From the NCBI RefSeq assembly GCF_024509055.1, contig NZ_JANINM010000538.1:1-64000 (forward strand): a stretch of DNA of 64,000 nucleotides, given 5' to 3'. This document shows, one piece after another, positions 9,773 through 19,443 of this stretch; within the stretch, counting starts at the first letter, position 1; every line of letters begins with the position of its first letter. A program made the position numbers and the translations under genes. The notes beneath the pieces are model-generated. The model was not told the origin of the DNA. It saw nothing but the letters and a program-made list of their open reading frames with translations, and did no database searches. This stretch comes from Mesorhizobium sp. (lineage in GTDB: Bacteria > Pseudomonadota > Alphaproteobacteria > Rhizobiales > Rhizobiaceae).

Positions 9773-11059
9773 CTATCCGAGAAGCACGGACAGCGTGCCA
9801 TTTCCAACGAGACCGCGAGTGATGCTTCCTTTGGCTGGCAGGAGCGGGATAATACACGCCTGGACGGCGTGATAGATATCGGGACGTCCAATGAAGACCC
9901 GATTAACAGACCGCAACTGCCTGTCGAGTTCGGGGATCCACCCGCCAGCGCGCCGATCGATGAAGTGGTTGCTCACGAAGGCCCAGATGCGTCGATACCA
10001 TTCTTCGAAACAAGGGCTATCATCGACGGACGCCAGCACGGCTGCTGCGCAGATGCCTTCGGCGCAGGGCCACCAATACAGATCACTGCGATCAGGAATG
10101 TCGTCCCAGGTCAAAGTGTAGTAGAAGCCTCCGGTCTCATTGTCCCACCCGGTGGCCACCGTCTTGAGGAAGAGGCCCTTCGCCGCTTCGAGCATCCACG
10201 GATGGGTGCGGTCGCCCAACTCCCATAGCTGGATCAGCAGTCGGCTCCACTCCAGGGCATGTCCTGGCGTTGTGCCTCTCGGTCGGAACATCGGATCGCC
10301 GGCATATGCGAGATCGACGGTCCAGTCGCGCCTAAAGTGCTCGGCTACACGCCAGCCCTGCTCGCGCGCATGACGCCCGATGATCAGCTCGGCGATCTTT
10401 ACAGCTTTGTCCAGGAGCTGTTGCTCGCCAGTGGCCTCGAACGCAGCCATCAGCGCTTCGCACAAATGCATGTTGGAATTCTGACCGCGGTAGCCGCTTA
10501 TCTCGCCCCAGTCCGCCGCGTATTCTTCTGAGGTCGCCCCGACGCCGGCTTCCCAGAACCGGAGGTCGAGCACGTCGAGGACGTCGCTCATCAGGCGATC
10601 GGCGTCAGGATGACCCACGACTTTGGCTGAGGACGCAGCCAGGATCACGAAGGCGTGGCCGTAAGCCAGTTTTTCCGGACTTATCGGCTTTTCGTCGTCG
10701 ACGCCCCAAAAATAGCCGCCGTTTGTAGTGTCTCGGTGGCGTTTCCAGATAAAATCCATACCATGATCGATGCTTCGTTCGGCGCCGGGCAGACCGAGAA
10801 GATGAGCAACCGAGAAACAGTGCACCATTCGCGCGGTGTCGTGGAGTCGACGTAAACTACCGACATGGCCTGGAGAGGGAGGATTGGGTTGCCCATCATC
10901 GCCCAGCGTGAAGAACCCGCCCTTCGGATTGAAGGACGGGAATTGGAAGTAGTCGAACAGCGAGCGCGCCTGCGACAATAGCCAATGACGGTGGACAGGG
11001 CGCTCTATGAAACGGGGCGCGGCGGTTCCGATCCAGGATGGCTGAGTGCGATCAGTCAT
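9773..11059 (-). CDS. AGE-family (N-acylglucosamine 2-epimerase/YihS-like) sugar isomerase
   Basis: Alpha/alpha barrel signatures 'LAYGHAFVILAAS', 'RPRGTTPGHALEWSRLLIQLW', 'WWPCAEGICAA'. Confidence 0.85.
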   Translation of the reverse strand: MTDRTQPSWIGTAAPRFIERPVHRHWLLSQARSLFDYFQFPSFNPKGGFFTLGDDGQPNPPSPGHVGSLRRLHDTARMVHCFSVAHLLGLPGAERSIDHGMDFIWKRHRDTTNGGYFWGVDDEKPISPEKLAYGHAFVILAASSAKVVGHPDADRLMSDVLDVLDLRFWEAGVGATSEEYAADWGEISGYRGQNSNMHLCEALMAAFEATGEQQLLDKAVKIAELIIGRHAREQGWRVAEHFRRDWTVDLAYAGDPMFRPRGTTPGHALEWSRLLIQLWELGDRTHPWMLEAAKGLFLKTVATGWDNETGGFYYTLTWDDIPDRSDLYWWPCAEGICAAAVLASVDDSPCFEEWYRRIWAFVSNHFIDRRAGGWIPELDRQLRSVNRVFIGRPDIYHAVQACIIPLLPAKGSITRGLVGNGTLSVLLG

Positions 11060-11241
11060 TGAGCAATCCCTTCGTGGCGTTCGGCGATGTTCAATCAGTT
11101 GTGGCAGCTAGCATGATGACGCGCGCCGTTGACGCTCAGCTGAGCCGCATGAACCACATAAAGCATTCGGGTAGCCGTGATGAGAGGCGGTTGCGTACCG
11201 GCCGGAACGACAGCCTTCAGTTTGGCTTTTTTGCGTTTCGG

Positions 11242-11853
11242 TCATGCCTTCCTGACATCCACGACTGCCATGGCGGCGCGGCCGGCTGCCTCAATGCCCT
11301 CGTCGCTATCTTCGAACACTAGACAGTCGCCAGGCTCAACGCCCATCCGTCTGGCGGCCTCGAGAAAGAGCGCAGGCGAAGGTTTGCCCATGCCAACGTC
11401 GTCGAAAGTGACGACGTGGTCGAAGAACGGCCAAAGGCCGCAGGCCGTCAGCGTGCGGTGTACGAGTCGGCGGGGGCCGCCGGACGCGACGGAAATTGGA
11501 AGCTGGCCCCTCAACTGTTTGGCGATGCCGGCGACACGCTTGATCTCCAATATAGGAAGCGAGGCGTCGCAATAAATTTCCTCGCTCCTTGCGATAGCCG
11601 CATTCCGATCGATCTTCACGTTGAACTGGGCGTCGAACTCGTCGAAGAGATGCCCTCGCGACAGCCCGAGTCGGGCAAAGTACCAGCCTGTCGGCAACAC
11701 TAAGCCCTGCTCTGCGAGCGCCGACCTGAGCGAGTTAAAATGATGCGGAGCAGTTTCAGCCAACGTCCCGTCGCAGTCGAAGATCAGGGCCTTGAAGTCA
11801 TAGCCCGAGATGTCGATCAGTTCCGGCGGGTCGGCTGTTCGATCACCAGACAC
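11242..11853 (-). CDS. HAD-superfamily sugar-phosphate phosphatase/beta-phosphoglucomutase-like hydrolase
   Basis: 'ALIFDCDGTLAETAPHHF', 'SVASGGPRRLV', 'GKPSPALFLEAARRMGVEPGDCLVFEDSDEGIEAA'. Confidence 0.88.
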   Translation of the reverse strand: MSGDRTADPPELIDISGYDFKALIFDCDGTLAETAPHHFNSLRSALAEQGLVLPTGWYFARLGLSRGHLFDEFDAQFNVKIDRNAAIARSEEIYCDASLPILEIKRVAGIAKQLRGQLPISVASGGPRRLVHRTLTACGLWPFFDHVVTFDDVGMGKPSPALFLEAARRMGVEPGDCLVFEDSDEGIEAAGRAAMAVVDVRKA

Positions 11854-12601
11854 AGTATCCTCCGTCGGCGACGACGATCGAGCCTGTCATGAGGCTCGAC
11901 GCTTCCGAAGCCAGGAACAGAACGATCGACGCGATCTCATGCGTTTGGCCGACCCGTCCGGTTGGCGTGTTTCCGAGCCAAATCTTCGTCGTCTCGACGT
12001 CGTTCTTCAAAGCGAAGGCGTTCATCGGTGTCTCGATGAAGCCCGGCGCGACGGCATTGACGCGAACTCCGCGAGGAGCCCATTCGGCGGCCAGCGACTT
12101 GGTGATGTGGTGCACGCCCGCCTTGGAGGCGTTGTAATGCACGTTCTTCTGGGGCCGTACGACGATCTCGCCGGCCATTGAGCCGATGTTCACGATCGAT
12201 CCGCTGCCGCGCTCGATCATATGCCGCCCGAATGCCTGCGCACACCAGAACACGCCGTTCATGTTGACGGCCACCACCTCGTTCCATTCGCTTTCGGTGA
12301 TGTCTTCGCCAGCAGTCTGTCTGCCGATCCCGGCATTGTTAACCAGGATGTCGACCGGCGGCAGCCGGTCGGCGAGAGCGCGCACCGCTTTCGCGTCGGT
12401 GATGTCAAGCTGTTCGAAAGACACCGCCAACCCGTCGAGACGCTGTTTCGCGGCTGCGAGGTTATTGGCACTGTAGTCGACTACAATGACCTCGGCTCCC
12501 GCCTGCAGCAACGCGTCCACGCAGGAAGCGCCGATGCCTCCGGCCCCGCCAGTGACGACGGCCTTCATGCCGTCCAATCTGAATTTCGAGAAGTAGTCCA
12601 T
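11843..12601 (-). CDS. Short-chain dehydrogenase/reductase (SDR)
   Basis: 'AVVTGGAGGIGASCVDALLQAGAEVIVVD', 'NNAG', 'YNASKAGVHHITKSLAAEW', 'VNAVAPGFIETPM'. Confidence 0.92.
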   Translation of the reverse strand: MDYFSKFRLDGMKAVVTGGAGGIGASCVDALLQAGAEVIVVDYSANNLAAAKQRLDGLAVSFEQLDITDAKAVRALADRLPPVDILVNNAGIGRQTAGEDITESEWNEVVAVNMNGVFWCAQAFGRHMIERGSGSIVNIGSMAGEIVVRPQKNVHYNASKAGVHHITKSLAAEWAPRGVRVNAVAPGFIETPMNAFALKNDVETTKIWLGNTPTGRVGQTHEIASIVLFLASEASSLMTGSIVVADGGYCVW

Positions 12602-12602
12602 C

Positions 12603-13571
12603 TTAGCCTCCGATGGCCGCAGGTTGTTTGATCAAGTCAAGCGCGAGCGATGCCGCGCCGACCAATCCCGCGTTGTCGCCGAGCTCCGCGGGGACGACCT
12701 TCACGTCCTTGAACGGCGCCATGGCGTCCCGCCTGATCACGGCATGGATGCCGTCCGAAAGCAGGTCGAAGGCCTTAGAGACCCCGCCGCCCATGATGAC
12801 GACGTCCGGACTGAAGATGTGGATTAGGCCGGTGAAACCCACTCCGAGATAATCGGCTTCTTCGGCCATGAGCCGAACGCATTCCGCATCGCCCTGGCGA
12901 GCGCCCTCGACGACGTCTTTCGACAAGACCTCTGCGGTCGCGGCCCGATGTCCCAGATAGCCATTGGGGTTTGCGGCGGCGGCCGCCTTGGCGCGCTTGC
13001 CCAAGGCAGTGCCCGCGGCGAGGGCCTCGAAGCAGCCTCTCGTTCCACAGGAGCAAACCGGACCATTGGGGACGATCTGGAAATGCCCGATATGGGCTCC
13101 CATTCCCCGACGGCCATGCATCAGGCGGCCGTCGACGACGGCTCCTCCGCCAAGGCCCGTGCTGACGGTCGCGTAGACGATGTTGTCAAGGCCGCGGCCC
13201 GCACCGTGTTTCCACTCGCCGCAGGCTGCGGCAGTGCCGTCGTTTTCCACCGCCACCGGAAGGCCGAACGCGTCTGCAAGAGCGCGCCGCAATGGGAACT
13301 GATCCCAGCCAGGCAGCGTCGGGATGTGGTCGACGACGCCGCTGACGGTATCCAGGGGACCTGGTGCGGCTACTCCAACCGCCTTGATTTCGGACTCCGG
13401 AAGATCGCCCCGCACCATGGCCGCGAGGTTCCGGAACTGGCGCATGACGGCGGCGGGCCCGGCGATGTCCGTGGCCGCAGCGGTGCGGACGAGCACTTCA
13501 CCGTCTCGGACCAGGGCAGCGCGGACCTGGGTCCCGCCGAGGTCGAAACCTATGGCGTGATTTCCGGGCAT
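12603..13571 (-). CDS. ROK-family sugar kinase
   Basis: 'AIGFDLGGTQVRAALV', 'ENDGTAAACGEW', zinc motif 'GPVCSCGTRGCFEALA'. Start placed at MPGNHAIGFD because longer starts overlap the upstream gene. Confidence 0.9.
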   Translation of the reverse strand: MPGNHAIGFDLGGTQVRAALVRDGEVLVRTAAATDIAGPAAVMRQFRNLAAMVRGDLPESEIKAVGVAAPGPLDTVSGVVDHIPTLPGWDQFPLRRALADAFGLPVAVENDGTAAACGEWKHGAGRGLDNIVYATVSTGLGGGAVVDGRLMHGRRGMGAHIGHFQIVPNGPVCSCGTRGCFEALAAGTALGKRAKAAAAANPNGYLGHRAATAEVLSKDVVEGARQGDAECVRLMAEEADYLGVGFTGLIHIFSPDVVIMGGGVSKAFDLLSDGIHAVIRRDAMAPFKDVKVVPAELGDNAGLVGAASLALDLIKQPAAIGG

Positions 13572-13575
13572 TTCC

Positions 13576-14283
13576 TCAGCCCTCAATCGCTTGAGCATGG
13601 ACCCATTCCATCCTTTTGGGGAAATCCTCGGCGTTGAACGCCAGCGAGCCCATGACGATCGTCTCGGCTCCGGCCCGACGAAGTCCAGGCACGGTATGCT
13701 CCCGGATGCCGCCATCGGCGGCGAGCAGGACTCGCTGCAGCAAGTGGGCGTCGGCGATCAGCTTCCTGGCTTCTTGGAGACGGAGTTCCGCCTCCGGATC
13801 GAGCCCCTGACCCTTGACCCCGATCCGCGTCCCGAGAAGGGTCAGGATGCCGATCCGGTCGACATAACCAGCCGCATGGGACACGGGGGTCTGGAGCTGG
13901 AGAACGACGCCCGTTTCGGCGCCGAGCGACGCGATGAGGTCGAGTCCCCGATGCAGGTTGCCGTTCTCCGCATGGATGCTGATGAGATCGGCTCCTGCGT
14001 CGGCGAACTGGCGGATCTGGTCTTCAAGGATGTCGTCGGTAGCCATGAGGTGAACGTGGAGAGGCTTGGCCGTCTTCTTCCGGCATACGGCGACGAGATC
14101 GGGGAAGAAGAGCAACGCGGGCGAGAAATGTCCGTCGGCGACATCGATATGGTAGATGTCGGTGAGCCTATCGACGCGGTCGATTTCCTCGGCGAGCCTA
14201 CCGAGATCAGCCGACCAGAGCGACATCTCCGCTAGCAAACGGTTCGTGGGCAGGGCTTCGAGCCAATCGGAGGGCGGTTTCAA
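13576..14283 (-). CDS. Ribulose-phosphate 3-epimerase family protein (possibly allulose-6-P 3-epimerase-like)
   Basis: 'YHIDVADGHFSPALLFFPDLVAV', 'HVHLMATD', 'LLAADGGIREHTVPGLRRAGAETIVMGSLAF'. Confidence 0.85.
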   Translation of the reverse strand: MKPPSDWLEALPTNRLLAEMSLWSADLGRLAEEIDRVDRLTDIYHIDVADGHFSPALLFFPDLVAVCRKKTAKPLHVHLMATDDILEDQIRQFADAGADLISIHAENGNLHRGLDLIASLGAETGVVLQLQTPVSHAAGYVDRIGILTLLGTRIGVKGQGLDPEAELRLQEARKLIADAHLLQRVLLAADGGIREHTVPGLRRAGAETIVMGSLAFNAEDFPKRMEWVHAQAIEG

Positions 14284-14285
14284 AG

Positions 14286-15089
14286 TCAGATCTCCTTCAG
14301 GAATTTCGAGAGCGCGGAACGGAAGTCGTTGCGGTAGGCGAGGGCGTCGTCAGCCTTGGGGGTGATTTCCACGAAGTTCGCTCCGGGAATCCAGGACGCG
14401 ATCTTGCGGGCGTATTCGATCGGATGCACGGCGTCCCGGCCGTGTCCGATGACAATCGTCGGTACGGAAATGGCCCGGAGCTCTTCCTCGGTGACACCTG
14501 GGCCATCCGCGGAAATCCTGCGCAGCAGCGCAGACGTGACGCCGATCGGCTCTTTGGCAAAGAAACCGCGGATCGAGGTCAGGTTGTCCGGACCTTCCTT
14601 GGCCAAATGCTCGGCGGCGTCGGAGAGCTCGAAACGGCGCCTCGCCTCGTCCGGCGGGAAAAGCTCGAGCAGCTCGCCCGCAAGAAGGTTGGGAAACATG
14701 TTGTCGGGACCGCTGGCACTGAGCCACGCGGGGCGGGCGATGACCAGAGCTTTCACGAGGTCGGGCCGCTTCACCGCGAGGTGGAGGGATATCGCCGCCC
14801 CCATCGAGATTCCGCCGATCACAGGATGCTCAATTCCGGCGCCTTGGATGACCGTGGCGATGTCCCTGGCAAACGTCGGGATCGAAAAGTCGGCCAGGGG
14901 CCCCGGGTCCGAGGCTCCGTGGCCGCGGCACTCGACTGTCACGCGCGAAAAGCCTTCGCCCGACGGAAATACCTGACCCGGCTGCGCCTGGTCGCCACAT
15001 AGCCCGTGCTGGAAGACGAAGGGCATTCCTTCGCCTTCCGCATAGACGGCAAGGCGGACACCGCCGGCGGTCTGGAAGTTCCGGCTCAT
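14286..15089 (-). CDS. Alpha/beta hydrolase
   Basis: 'FQHGLCGD', nucleophile elbow 'GGISMGAA', 'VIGHGRDAVHPIEYA'. Confidence 0.88.
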   Translation of the reverse strand: MSRNFQTAGGVRLAVYAEGEGMPFVFQHGLCGDQAQPGQVFPSGEGFSRVTVECRGHGASDPGPLADFSIPTFARDIATVIQGAGIEHPVIGGISMGAAISLHLAVKRPDLVKALVIARPAWLSASGPDNMFPNLLAGELLELFPPDEARRRFELSDAAEHLAKEGPDNLTSIRGFFAKEPIGVTSALLRRISADGPGVTEEELRAISVPTIVIGHGRDAVHPIEYARKIASWIPGANFVEITPKADDALAYRNDFRSALSKFLKEI

Positions 15090-15922
15090 CCCGGCGCCTT
15101 CTCACCCAAGGCAGTCTTGAGGAACGAGGCGACCCCCCGGGCTTCAGCCGCACCGAGACCGTGGGTGATGAGGTCGCCGTGGAAGCCTGCTGCCTTTAGC
15201 GACGCGATGTACCTTGGATAGTCGATGACGCCCTTGCCCGCGGTGGCGAACGATCCGTCCGCGTTGCGGTCCTTGGCATGCGCGATCGCGATGCTGTCTT
15301 CGAGCAGACGCACCGCTTCTTCGATGATCGCGGCCCGCTTGTCGTCGTCCTCGACCTCGAAGAGGTTCGCGGGGTCGAAGACGATGCGGATGCGATCCGT
15401 GCCCATCGTGTCCAGTAACGTTCGTGCCTTGTGGGCGGAGTTGATGACGTTGGCGAGCTCTGGCTCCACGCCGATGTAGATGTCGTACCGCTCTGCGACG
15501 GCGACCAAATGGCGGAATTCTGCAATCATCTCCGCCCATGCTTCCGATGACTGGTTCTCCGGGTGGTCGCGCCACTGGTCGGCTGCGTCGCGGCTGCCCG
15601 TGCACACTGTGAGCAAGTCGGAGCCGATCTCGCGAGCGACGGCGGCAATGGCCTCGAAGCTGCGCCGGCCCTTTTCGCGCGTCGCGAGGTCTGGATGGAT
15701 CATGTTGTAGGTCGCTGAAATCGCTGCGATCGCGACATTCGTCTCCGCGGATGCCGAATTGATCGCCTTCACGGCCTCGTCGGGGATCGACGCCGGCAAC
15801 GCGCCGATGCCAGAGCAGGCGAAATTGTACTGGACCGAGGCGAACCCGGCGTCGCGCGCTGCTGTCAGGACCCCGATCGGGCTTTCGCCTGGGAAGGTCT
15901 TCGCGAAGATACCGAGGCGCAT
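15086..15922 (-). CDS. Xylose-isomerase-like TIM-barrel sugar phosphate isomerase/epimerase
   Basis: 'RLGIFAKTFPGESPIGVLTAARDAGFASVQYNF', 'GVEPELANVINSAHKARTLLDTMGTDRIRIVFDPANLF', 'HAKDRNADGSF'. Confidence 0.85.
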   Translation of the reverse strand: MRLGIFAKTFPGESPIGVLTAARDAGFASVQYNFACSGIGALPASIPDEAVKAINSASAETNVAIAAISATYNMIHPDLATREKGRRSFEAIAAVAREIGSDLLTVCTGSRDAADQWRDHPENQSSEAWAEMIAEFRHLVAVAERYDIYIGVEPELANVINSAHKARTLLDTMGTDRIRIVFDPANLFEVEDDDKRAAIIEEAVRLLEDSIAIAHAKDRNADGSFATAGKGVIDYPRYIASLKAAGFHGDLITHGLGAAEARGVASFLKTALGEKAPG

Positions 15923-17007
15923 CAGACCTTGCCTCCGACGTCGGCGAGCTTGACGGACTTGCCGCTCTTGACCGATTGCATCGCCGCCACCATGCCCCTG
16001 ACCGAGGCGACGCCGTCGTCGATGTTCGCGCCAGTCATCGGCGCGCCATTGAGAATGGTGTTCGCGAAGCCCTCAAGCTGGCGCCGATAGAAATGGCCGT
16101 CCGCACCGAGTATCCGGCTCGTCGCGCCGGTCTTCTCGCTGAAGATGTCGACGTCGCTGGTTTTGAAGAGCCACGGATTGTAGGTCTTGGCGACGATGCT
16201 GCCGTTCTCGCCATAAATCTGGAAGCCCTCGTGCCAGTCCATCCGGACCGGGACCGTGAGGTCGAGATGGCCCATCACGCCGTTTGAGAACTCGACGTCG
16301 ATGAACCACGAGAAGGCGTTGAAGCGGTTCCGCATGCGGGCCTGGAGTTCGACGATCTCGCCGGCGAAATAGCGCGCCGTGTCGAGGAGGTGGCTGCCGT
16401 GCGCAAGCATGTAGTACTGGGCGAGGTCCGCCTTGGGATTGCCCGAAGGCTTCTTGGCGTTGGCGCTCTTGATCATGAAGGGCTGTACGGCGTCCGTGAC
16501 AGCGTAGCGGTGGGTTGAATCGCAATACCAGGCCTTGAGCGCGAGCATCTCGCCCATCTCGGCACCGATGAACTCCTTTGCGCTCTGGAGGCCAGCGTCG
16601 TAGCGCTTCATGTGTCCGACTTGCAGCACCCGGTCGCTCTTGCCGACGGCGGTGCGAAGCTCTTCGACCTCATCAACCGACGTTCCGATCGGCTTCTCGC
16701 AAAGGACGTGCTTGCCCGCCTTGAGCGCTGCGACTGACGCCGGGACGTGGAAAGCGTCGGACGTGGCGATGATGACAGCATCCACATCCGGATCGGCGAG
16801 CATCGCGTCATAGTCGCTGTAGCTCCTGGCAGGGGCATAGGTCGCCGCCATGCGGTCGCGGAGGTCGTCGGCCACATCGCAGATCGCATAGAGTTCAACG
16901 TTCTTGGCCTTAACCGCGCTTTCGAAATGCGCCGCCTGCGAGATCGGTCCGCAGCCCAGGATGCCTATCTTCAACATCCGGTTACCCTCAGTCATGTTTC
17001 TCTCCAT
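15922..17007 (-). CDS. Gfo/Idh/MocA-family oxidoreductase
   Basis: 'LKIGILGCGPISQAAHF', 'VIIATSDAFHVPASVAALKAGKHVLCEKPIGTSVDEVEEL'. Confidence 0.92.
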   Translation of the reverse strand: MERNMTEGNRMLKIGILGCGPISQAAHFESAVKAKNVELYAICDVADDLRDRMAATYAPARSYSDYDAMLADPDVDAVIIATSDAFHVPASVAALKAGKHVLCEKPIGTSVDEVEELRTAVGKSDRVLQVGHMKRYDAGLQSAKEFIGAEMGEMLALKAWYCDSTHRYAVTDAVQPFMIKSANAKKPSGNPKADLAQYYMLAHGSHLLDTARYFAGEIVELQARMRNRFNAFSWFIDVEFSNGVMGHLDLTVPVRMDWHEGFQIYGENGSIVAKTYNPWLFKTSDVDIFSEKTGATSRILGADGHFYRRQLEGFANTILNGAPMTGANIDDGVASVRGMVAAMQSVKSGKSVKLADVGGKV

Positions 17008-17031
17008 ATCCTGGACGCAGGTGCGCCCGTG

Positions 17032-17805
17032 TCAGCTCAAAATGTTGCCGCCGTCGACATTGAGTGTCTGGCCGACGATGTATTCGGAATCCGCCGATGC
17101 GAGGAACACCGCTACCGAGGCGATCTCGGCGGGCGTTCCCATTCGTCCAATCGGCACGGCTGCGCCGGCTTGCCGGCGCTTCTCGCCAGCAGCGACTCCG
17201 TATTGGCGGGCGTAGAGTTCGTCGATGCGGTCCCACATTTCGGTCTCGATCACGCCGGGCGCGATCGCGTTGACCCTGATGCCGTCCTTGACGAGCGCGA
17301 TGGCGGCGGATCGGGTGAAGCTGATAACGGCTGCCTTGGTCGCCGCGTACACCGACGATGCAGGTTCGGCCTGCCTCCCGGCCTGCGACGCCATATTGAT
17401 GATCGAGCCGCCTTTGCCGTCGGACTTCATCTGCCGGGCGACGGCCTGCATTACGAAGAACAGGCCGCGCACGTTGACGTTGAACAGGCGGTCGAAATTC
17501 TCGGTCGACACGTTCAGCAACGGCTCCATGCCGAAAACGCCTGCATTGTTGACCAGCACGTCGATCCGGCCGACCTCGTCCGCCAGCTTCGTGAGGCGTA
17601 CACCGATGTTCGCGACGTCGGCGACGTCGAGCTCGAGCGGCACGGCCCCGCGTCCGATCTCGGCGGCGGCTGCAACGGTCCGTTCCTTCCGGACATCCGC
17701 GACCACAACCTTGGCACCTGCAACCGCAAACGCCGCCGCGACCGCCCGGCCGATGCCGGCCGCCCCGCCGGTCACGAGAACCGTTTTCCCAGCAAAGTCG
17801 GGCAT
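17032..17805 (-). CDS. Short-chain dehydrogenase/reductase (SDR)
   Basis: 'TVLVTGGAAGIGRAVAAAFAVAGAKVVVAD', 'NNAGVFG', 'YAATKAAVISFTRSAAI', 'VNAIAPGVIETEM'. Confidence 0.92.
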   Translation of the reverse strand: MPDFAGKTVLVTGGAAGIGRAVAAAFAVAGAKVVVADVRKERTVAAAAEIGRGAVPLELDVADVANIGVRLTKLADEVGRIDVLVNNAGVFGMEPLLNVSTENFDRLFNVNVRGLFFVMQAVARQMKSDGKGGSIINMASQAGRQAEPASSVYAATKAAVISFTRSAAIALVKDGIRVNAIAPGVIETEMWDRIDELYARQYGVAAGEKRRQAGAAVPIGRMGTPAEIASVAVFLASADSEYIVGQTLNVDGGNILS

Positions 17806-17807
17806 GG

Positions 17808-19343
17808 TCAGGCCCGTGAAGCGTGTTCGAGGGCGCCGAGCATGTCGCCATTGTCGATCATCGCGTGCGCCTTTTCGAAGGCTTCGACCATGCGGGGGTC
17901 ATCGGCAAGCCGGAGCGACTTGAACATGGAGAGACGCAGGATCGCGAGATGGTCATCCGTCTCAAGGATGGCGCGGTCTTCGGCGGTGAGCTTCGGCTCG
18001 TTGACGAGGATCGGCCCGCCCTGCAGGTCGCTGCCGGCGAGGTAGCGCTCGAAGCATGCCAAAGCCAGAGCCACCCTGGCAAACGAGGCTTCGCCGGCGA
18101 GCATCATCGACAGAGTTTTGGTCAGAAACACCGGCAGCTTGGCGGCGCCGTTGTTGGCGATGCGTTCCAGCTGGTCGCCGATCGCCGGATTTGCGAAACG
18201 CTCGAGGACCATATCCTTGTAGGCGGCCAGCGACAGGCCTTGCGGGCCCGACACACGCGGCATGGCATCGCGCTCGAGGAAACCGTCAAGGTAGGCGCGG
18301 ATGGCCGGATCACCCAGCGCGTCGTGCACCAGGCGGTAGCCGCACATCAGCGCCGGATAGCTGAGCATCATATGGGAGGCGTTGAGCAGCCGCCCTTTCA
18401 CGGCTTCGAAGAGCTCCACGTCGTCGCGCAGTTCAACTCCGACCTGCTCGAGGGGCGGCCGTCCCGCGACAAAGCGGTCCTCGACCACCCATTGGGTGAA
18501 GGACTCGGCCGTCACCGGAGCCCGGTCATCAATTCCGGTCAGGTCGCGGATCTGCATTATGGTTGCATCGTCGACCCGTGGCGCAATCCGGTCGACCATG
18601 CTGTTCGGGAAGGTGACGTTGGCGGCAATCCACGAAGCAAGCTCCGGATCGCGGGCGCCGGCAAAGCCGAGGATCGCCTTCTCGGCGACCTTGCCGTTGC
18701 TGCGCAGATTATCGCAGGACAGGACGGTGAATCCGGCCAGACCTGCCGCGCGACGGCGCTCGAGCGCCTCGACGATGTAACCGAATGCCGTGCGGGGTTG
18801 GCTTGGCTGGCGCAAATCCGCCACTACATCGGGATTGGCGAGATTAAACGCGTCCGACGCCTCATCGATGTTGTAGCCGCCTTCGGTGATGGTCAGAGAG
18901 ACGATGCGCGTGCTGGGGGCGGTCAGCGCGGCAAGAGCGTCAGCGCCTGCCGTAGGCGCGTGGATGTAACGGAGCAGCGCGCCAATGATCTGCGTAGCGC
19001 TGGTGCCATTGGGCGCGAATTCCGTAAGGCTGTAGAGCCCGTCCTGCTGGCTGATGGCCCGTGCCTTACCCGACGCCGCAGGGCTGTCCCCCAATCCGAT
19101 TCCGATGATGCCCCAATCGCTCACCCCAGGTAGGTGGAGGCAGCGGTCGACATAAAGCGCTTCGTGCGCCCGATGGAAGTTGCCGACACCGATGTGGACG
19201 ATGCCAGGCCGGACGGCGGAACGGTCATAGCCGTAGGCGGAGGCGCGACCATGTATCCGCGAAATTGTTTCCGGGGTGAGTGAAATCCGCTCGCGGCCGC
19301 CCGCCTGACGCTCCGCGCGGTTGGTATTTTTGAAAGCCATCAA
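17808..19343 (-). CDS. Mannitol dehydrogenase/mannonate oxidoreductase family (polyol dehydrogenase)
   Basis: 'GIVHIGVGNFHRAHEALYVDRCL', 'FTVLSCDNLRSNGKVAEKAIL', 'FPNSMVDRIAP', 'QWVVEDRF', 'RLLNASHMMLSYPALMCGY'. Confidence 0.92.
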   Translation of the reverse strand: MMAFKNTNRAERQAGGRERISLTPETISRIHGRASAYGYDRSAVRPGIVHIGVGNFHRAHEALYVDRCLHLPGVSDWGIIGIGLGDSPAASGKARAISQQDGLYSLTEFAPNGTSATQIIGALLRYIHAPTAGADALAALTAPSTRIVSLTITEGGYNIDEASDAFNLANPDVVADLRQPSQPRTAFGYIVEALERRRAAGLAGFTVLSCDNLRSNGKVAEKAILGFAGARDPELASWIAANVTFPNSMVDRIAPRVDDATIMQIRDLTGIDDRAPVTAESFTQWVVEDRFVAGRPPLEQVGVELRDDVELFEAVKGRLLNASHMMLSYPALMCGYRLVHDALGDPAIRAYLDGFLERDAMPRVSGPQGLSLAAYKDMVLERFANPAIGDQLERIANNGAAKLPVFLTKTLSMMLAGEASFARVALALACFERYLAGSDLQGGPILVNEPKLTAEDRAILETDDHLAILRLSMFKSLRLADDPRMVEAFEKAHAMIDNGDMLGALEHASRA

Positions 19344-19375
19344 GGCTCCTCCCAGTCAACAACAAACCCCGTCCC

Positions 19376-19406
19376 ATTAATTCCTTTACAAAAGAAATAA
19401 ATTGTC
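19376..19406. promoter_or_regulatory. Candidate ROK-repressor operator upstream of the leftward catabolic operon
   Basis: ATTAATTCCTTTACAAAAGAAATAAATTGTC. Nearly identical AT-rich element at 20725-20754, in an otherwise high-GC region. Confidence 0.6.
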
Positions 19407-19443
19407 ATCAAGGCGTTTTTTGGACGGCGCATGCGGGTTTTCG

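Noticed and set aside
12621-13637. Plus-strand ORFs opposite the ROK kinase (e.g. 12948-13637)
   Set aside because: Shadow ORFs; the minus strand has clear ROK signatures.
16747-19133. Plus-strand ORFs 16747-18045 and 17823-19133
   Set aside because: Antisense to SDR and polyol dehydrogenase genes with strong family motifs; repeated Asp/Arg/His-rich shadow composition.
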